From the NCBI GenBank assembly GCA_021229015.1, contig CM037777.1, forward strand, positions 26,847,002 to 26,911,001: 64,000 nt of DNA. Direction: 5' to 3'. Shown one piece after another: positions 60,414-64,000 of the stretch. This DNA comes from Solen grandis. Lineage: Eukaryota; Mollusca; Bivalvia; Adapedonta; Solenidae. Below the pieces are notes generated by a model that was not told the origin of the DNA, searched no databases, and worked only from the letters and a program-made list of their open reading frames with translations. Positions within the stretch are counted from its first letter, which is position 1. Every line of letters begins with the position of its first letter. Made by a program: the position numbers and the translations under genes.

Positions 60414-61330
60414 TAATAAATAATATATAATACTAATACAAAACAGGAAACTTAGTGAATATGTTTTTATTTACGAGATAAATGTTAGGTCTAGGGTTTT
60501 GCAGCGATGTAAAAAATGTATTTTTTTTTCTTTCATGTTTTCCCCATGAACATAAACAGGATACTAGTAAATATAGCAAAGGATTAATGTCATTTGCAGC
60601 GAACGGATTTGGATATTTCTTATTATGAATTCCTCAGATACGGATACGTTCGTTAATTCCATGCACTAACCTCTCTTAGTGACATGCAATTCTATGGGAC
60701 TTATTTCTTCATTCAAACTTCACTTCAAAAGATCTATATATTTCATTTCCTGACAAATATTTTTAACCCGTAAGTTAACTATTTGCTGTTAACTTGTTCT
60801 GTATTTAGATCTTATATAAAACACAAGTGATGACATGTGTAGAAACATATTAAATATTTCAAGTATTACATAGCGCTAAGTTTTGTTGGTGGAATTTGAG
60901 CCAGTTTCTACTTTAGAATTATGAATTAAACTAAACTATAGCAAACTCTGAGAACACTATTGTCTAAAATCGAGATATTCGATATAGAAAAATAGTCCTC
61001 TCTAACCTCTGAAGTTTAAACGCATTTCCCCCATCTGCCTGTCTTGCTCCAATCGAAAATAAAAATAAATTCTTCTGTTACTCACACAAGGCTCAAACTC
61101 TACCGACTAGACTAAGTGCTGAGTAATACTTCAGGTCTTAAATTAGGTAGGAACGTATTCAACCATTACTGTATTGACAATGTTTTATTAGAGAAAAATG
61201 AGTGGTGAAATTTAAGTATTTAAGTATTACTTACGCTAACAGTGATAAATAGGTGGAATTCGAGCCAGGTGCCCTAGTATTAAAAACAAAGGCTTAAATA
61301 CAGTTTAACATTTCTTTGGAAAAGTTTGTT
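60414..61330. other. Intergenic, no gene seen
   Basis: AT-rich sequence with no support for a gene or repeat. Confidence 0.4.
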
Positions 61331-61336
61331 TTAAGG

Positions 61337-61500
61337 TTTTAAGTTTAAGTCCCTGCAATGGTTCCGCTACATTTGGACCTTATGGCCTTTCACGTAGATA
61401 ACCAAGATTTCCTAATGTTTTATTACGGTACATTGGTTGCCTTGGTAGAGGTTAAGTGATCCAAGACGTAGCGAAACCATTACAGGGACTTTACCTTAAG
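61337..61500. mobile_element. ~160-bp foldback MITE
   Basis: Left arm AAGTCCCTGCAATGGTTCCG (with CTACAT after it) and right arm GTAGCGAAACCATTACAGGG are inverted copies with few mismatches; outer ends carry inverted TTAAGG. Interior has no coding content. Confidence 0.65.
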
Positions 61501-62369
61501 TATTCCGTCTATCAGTGAATTTGTAATCTTGGGCCCCTGTTAATTGTACGTAAGTTAAGTCCACATGTGAAACCTACGGAAAATACACGTTGGTTAATTT
61601 ATCCAATAAAGTTATGGTCTAACCAAATACCGGACGATTAAAAGAAGCTGCTATATATGAACAATTCCCAACAAAAGCCTGTCTGAAGTAAACAATCAAG
61701 AATACAGCATAATCTTTAAGTTCTTTGCTGGTTTCCAGTTTCGACCAATTATAAGTACATGGTACGGACTAACTAGGTACGAAAGATGTGCTATATATAG
61801 ATTGCGGAAGTCCATGAAGTTTCTCCACAAATAAGGTAATTTGTTAAACTTTACTATTTTTAATTCATAGTGTAGTTTAAATCATAGTATTCTCCTGTTT
61901 TACAATGGGTATGACAAATGCATATACTTCCTTCAGGACCCTGGATTGCCGATTTCTTTGTATGTCGAAAAAATGATGAAGTATTACCAAGTAGACCAAG
62001 TTTCGTTTTTAAAAAATCTGATATAGTATAATAATAAATATTACTTATGCATTACATGATTAACTATAAAGAAAATTTCGATTTGTCGCCTTCAATATTA
62101 TAAAATTGATCAGATTTTATTTTAAAAAAATCTGTTTTTGAAAAATACGTATAGTAATTTTGCAAGCAATACGTATATAGGTGGGGGCACTGTAAAGTTA
62201 CTTAATTCGTATATACAAGTTCATCAAGTCGGCCTCGTCCAACTCGACCTATTATTTATATATGCTATGTATGTTATTGCGTCTAATGTGCTGAATAATT
62301 GCACATTTTGTCACATATTTAGTGGTATGTATTATAAATAAACATATTTAAAACTCATCCATTAAAAAA

Positions 62370-62600
62370 GTATATCCTCAAGTATTCAGTTCTCGCCATA
62401 TTGATATTCTCGAGCTATTTACACTAATGCTATGTTTCACCTTGAGTGAGACGTAATTTTACAGGGAAACCATCGGCAATTGGCAAGATTGATTGATCCT
62501 TGTTTTCAAACTTTTTTTTTTCATTGAAAATGTTTTGGAAACAGATAAAACATTCATTTAATAAAGAAGTACCGATTTTATTCACTAATGCTTCTTTTTA
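62370..62600 (+). repeat. Diverged second copy of the hAT-like element's 3' region
   Basis: TATCCTCAAGTA, GCTATTTACAC, GACGTAATTTTACAG, TTGATGGATCC-like and GAAGTACCG occur in the same order as at 60093-60285, so this is a partial relative of that part of the 56031-60405 element. Confidence 0.55.
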
Positions 62601-63023
62601 TCATTTTTTAAAACGCCTGTTAAATCTACCGATAACACTCAGCAAGCAGACGATGACCGATTTATGTAAACAAACTTCTGTTCTTAAAATAGTGTATGAT
62701 TATGAATACACTTCTCAAGAATCCCATGTACGGAAGTCATTTAGAACCATAGTTGTTATTAATTTGATAGACGATTTCACATTTGATAATTATAATACAG
62801 CATGCCCATTTACATTCTCATTTTGTTTATATTATTTTTTTCACACCAATGTGTGCTGTTAGGAAGAACACAGAACTTCATTGCAACTGATGTTTATCTA
62901 TTTTGTCTCTATATGTTCACCACACTCGTGACAGACTCATTTTGAGCTCACTGTCGAGAACTCAAGATGTCATTTTGGTAATAATATTTTAGACTGTTAT
63001 TGATTTTGACAGTTATTTTTTTA

Positions 63024-64000
63024 GCTCCGTCCGTCCGTCGTCCACAATTAGTTTGTTTGCACTCTAGCATCATCATTTCTTAAGCAATCCTCTTCAAACT
63101 TTATGACAATGTTTATTACCATAATATCTTGGCCAAGTTTGATTATGGCTAATATCCGCCTATCAGGTCAAGAGTATTGCTCATTTAATATAAAAAAAAG
63201 CCATATTTCACTTTGTTTGCACTCTGGCATCATCATTTCTCAAGCAATCTTCTTCAAACTTTATGACAATGTGTATAACCATAATCTTACAGCCAAATTT
63301 GATTATGGCTGATATCGATCGATAGGCAGGAGTTATGCCCCTTTTAATATTGAAAAAATGTCAGATTTCACTTTGTTAGCACTCTTGCATCTTCATTTCT
63401 TAAGCAATCAGTTTTCAAACTTTATGAAAATGTTTATTACCATAATATATTGGCCAAGTTTGTTAGGTTGATATCCGCCTATTAAGGTCAAGAGTTATGC
63501 CCCTTTTAATATTAAAAAATGCCAGATTTCACTTTGTTTGCACTCTTGCATCTTCATTTCTTAAGAAATCATCTTTAAACTTTATGACAATGTTTATTTC
63601 CATAATATCTTTGCCAAGTTCGATAGGTTGATATCGGCCCGTTAGGTCAAGAGTTATGCCCCTTTTGATATTAAAAAAAATGCCAGATTTCACTTTGTTT
63701 GCACTCTAGCATCTTCATTTCTTAAGCAATCATCTTCAAACTTTATGATAATATCTATTAATATAATCTCTTGGCCAAGTTCGATTATGGTTGATATCGG
63801 CCTGTTAGATCAGGAGTTATGCCCCTTTTAATATTATAAAATGCCAATTTTAGATTGTTATTTGTTTGCACTCTAGCATCTTCATTTTTGAAGCAATCAT
63901 CTTCAAACTTTATGACAATGTTTATTACCAAAATCATGGGAATGATCATTGGGTGATACTGCACAAAAATAGCTAAAATCGTTCCGGTCTGTCAACCAAG
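63024..64000 (+). repeat. ~162-bp-period tandem repeat block running off the window
   Basis: Starts TTAGCTCCGTCCGTCCGTCG, a CCGT microsatellite, then six units beginning near 63050, 63210, 63370, 63531, 63695 and 63862. They share TTTGTTTGCACTCTAGCATC, TCTTCAAACTTTATGACAAT, TTGGCCAAGTTTGATTATGG and AAGAGTTATGCCCCTTTTAA. The 3' end lies beyond the window. Confidence 0.75.

Noticed and set aside
62500..62862. 120-codon plus-strand ORF
   Set aside because: It begins inside the diverged repeat copy at 62370 and has no recognisable domain.

Overview
This is a eukaryotic, AT-rich, intron-containing nuclear segment. Reading the genes and repeats together, I infer a bivalve mollusc, possibly a venerid clam; the species guess is only an inference. 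Arguments for a bivalve are the tandem 'short-chain collagen C4-like' secreted proteins, the tyrosine-rich lectin-like receptor, and blocks of ~145-165 bp core repeats next to CCGT/CGTC-type simple sequence, which resemble the pearl/Helitron-like repeats described from oysters and clams. Operons, RBSs and CRISPR do not apply. One assembly gap (100 Ns) lies at 38101-38200.

Layout. 1-7.6 kb: repeat-rich intergenic DNA (two tRNA-derived SINEs, two TTAA-flanked MITEs, two inverted-repeat elements, the 3' part of a dispersed DNA element). 7.6-20.5 kb: three tandem paralogues on the minus strand (genes A, B, C). Each has three exons: signal peptide plus coiled coil, an exact 72-bp exon, and a Cys-rich C-terminal exon. 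Gene B carries a 1-nt frameshift. A decayed Tc1 transposase lies between A and B. 22.8-36.8 kb: a complete 13-exon AFG1L (LACE1) gene on the plus strand, encoding a mitochondrial AAA+ ATPase, with a presequence exon at 22760. Its introns hold a SINE and three large ~150-bp-period repeat blocks. 37-46 kb: gap, a possible orphan last exon, SINE, another repeat block, transposon copies. 46.3-50.8 kb: a four-exon gene on the plus strand for a single-pass receptor with a divergent SUEL/rhamnose-lectin-like ectodomain and a long cytoplasmic tail holding an ITAM-type YxxI-x7-YxxI motif. 50.8-64 kb: no recognisable gene. It is dominated by a 4.4-kb nested element (hAT-like transposon containing a foldback-like pair of ~60-bp minisatellite arms, itself split by a second hAT-like MITE with a perfect 8-bp target duplication) and by another ~160-bp-period block running off the window end.

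Functional reading: AFG1L is housekeeping mitochondrial quality control. The secreted C4-like cluster and the ITAM-like lectin receptor are lineage-specific extracellular/immune-type genes of the kind bivalves expand, but nothing here proves their function. Gene models were spliced by eye from reading frame, GT-AG sites, phase continuity and paralogue comparison; no searches were run.
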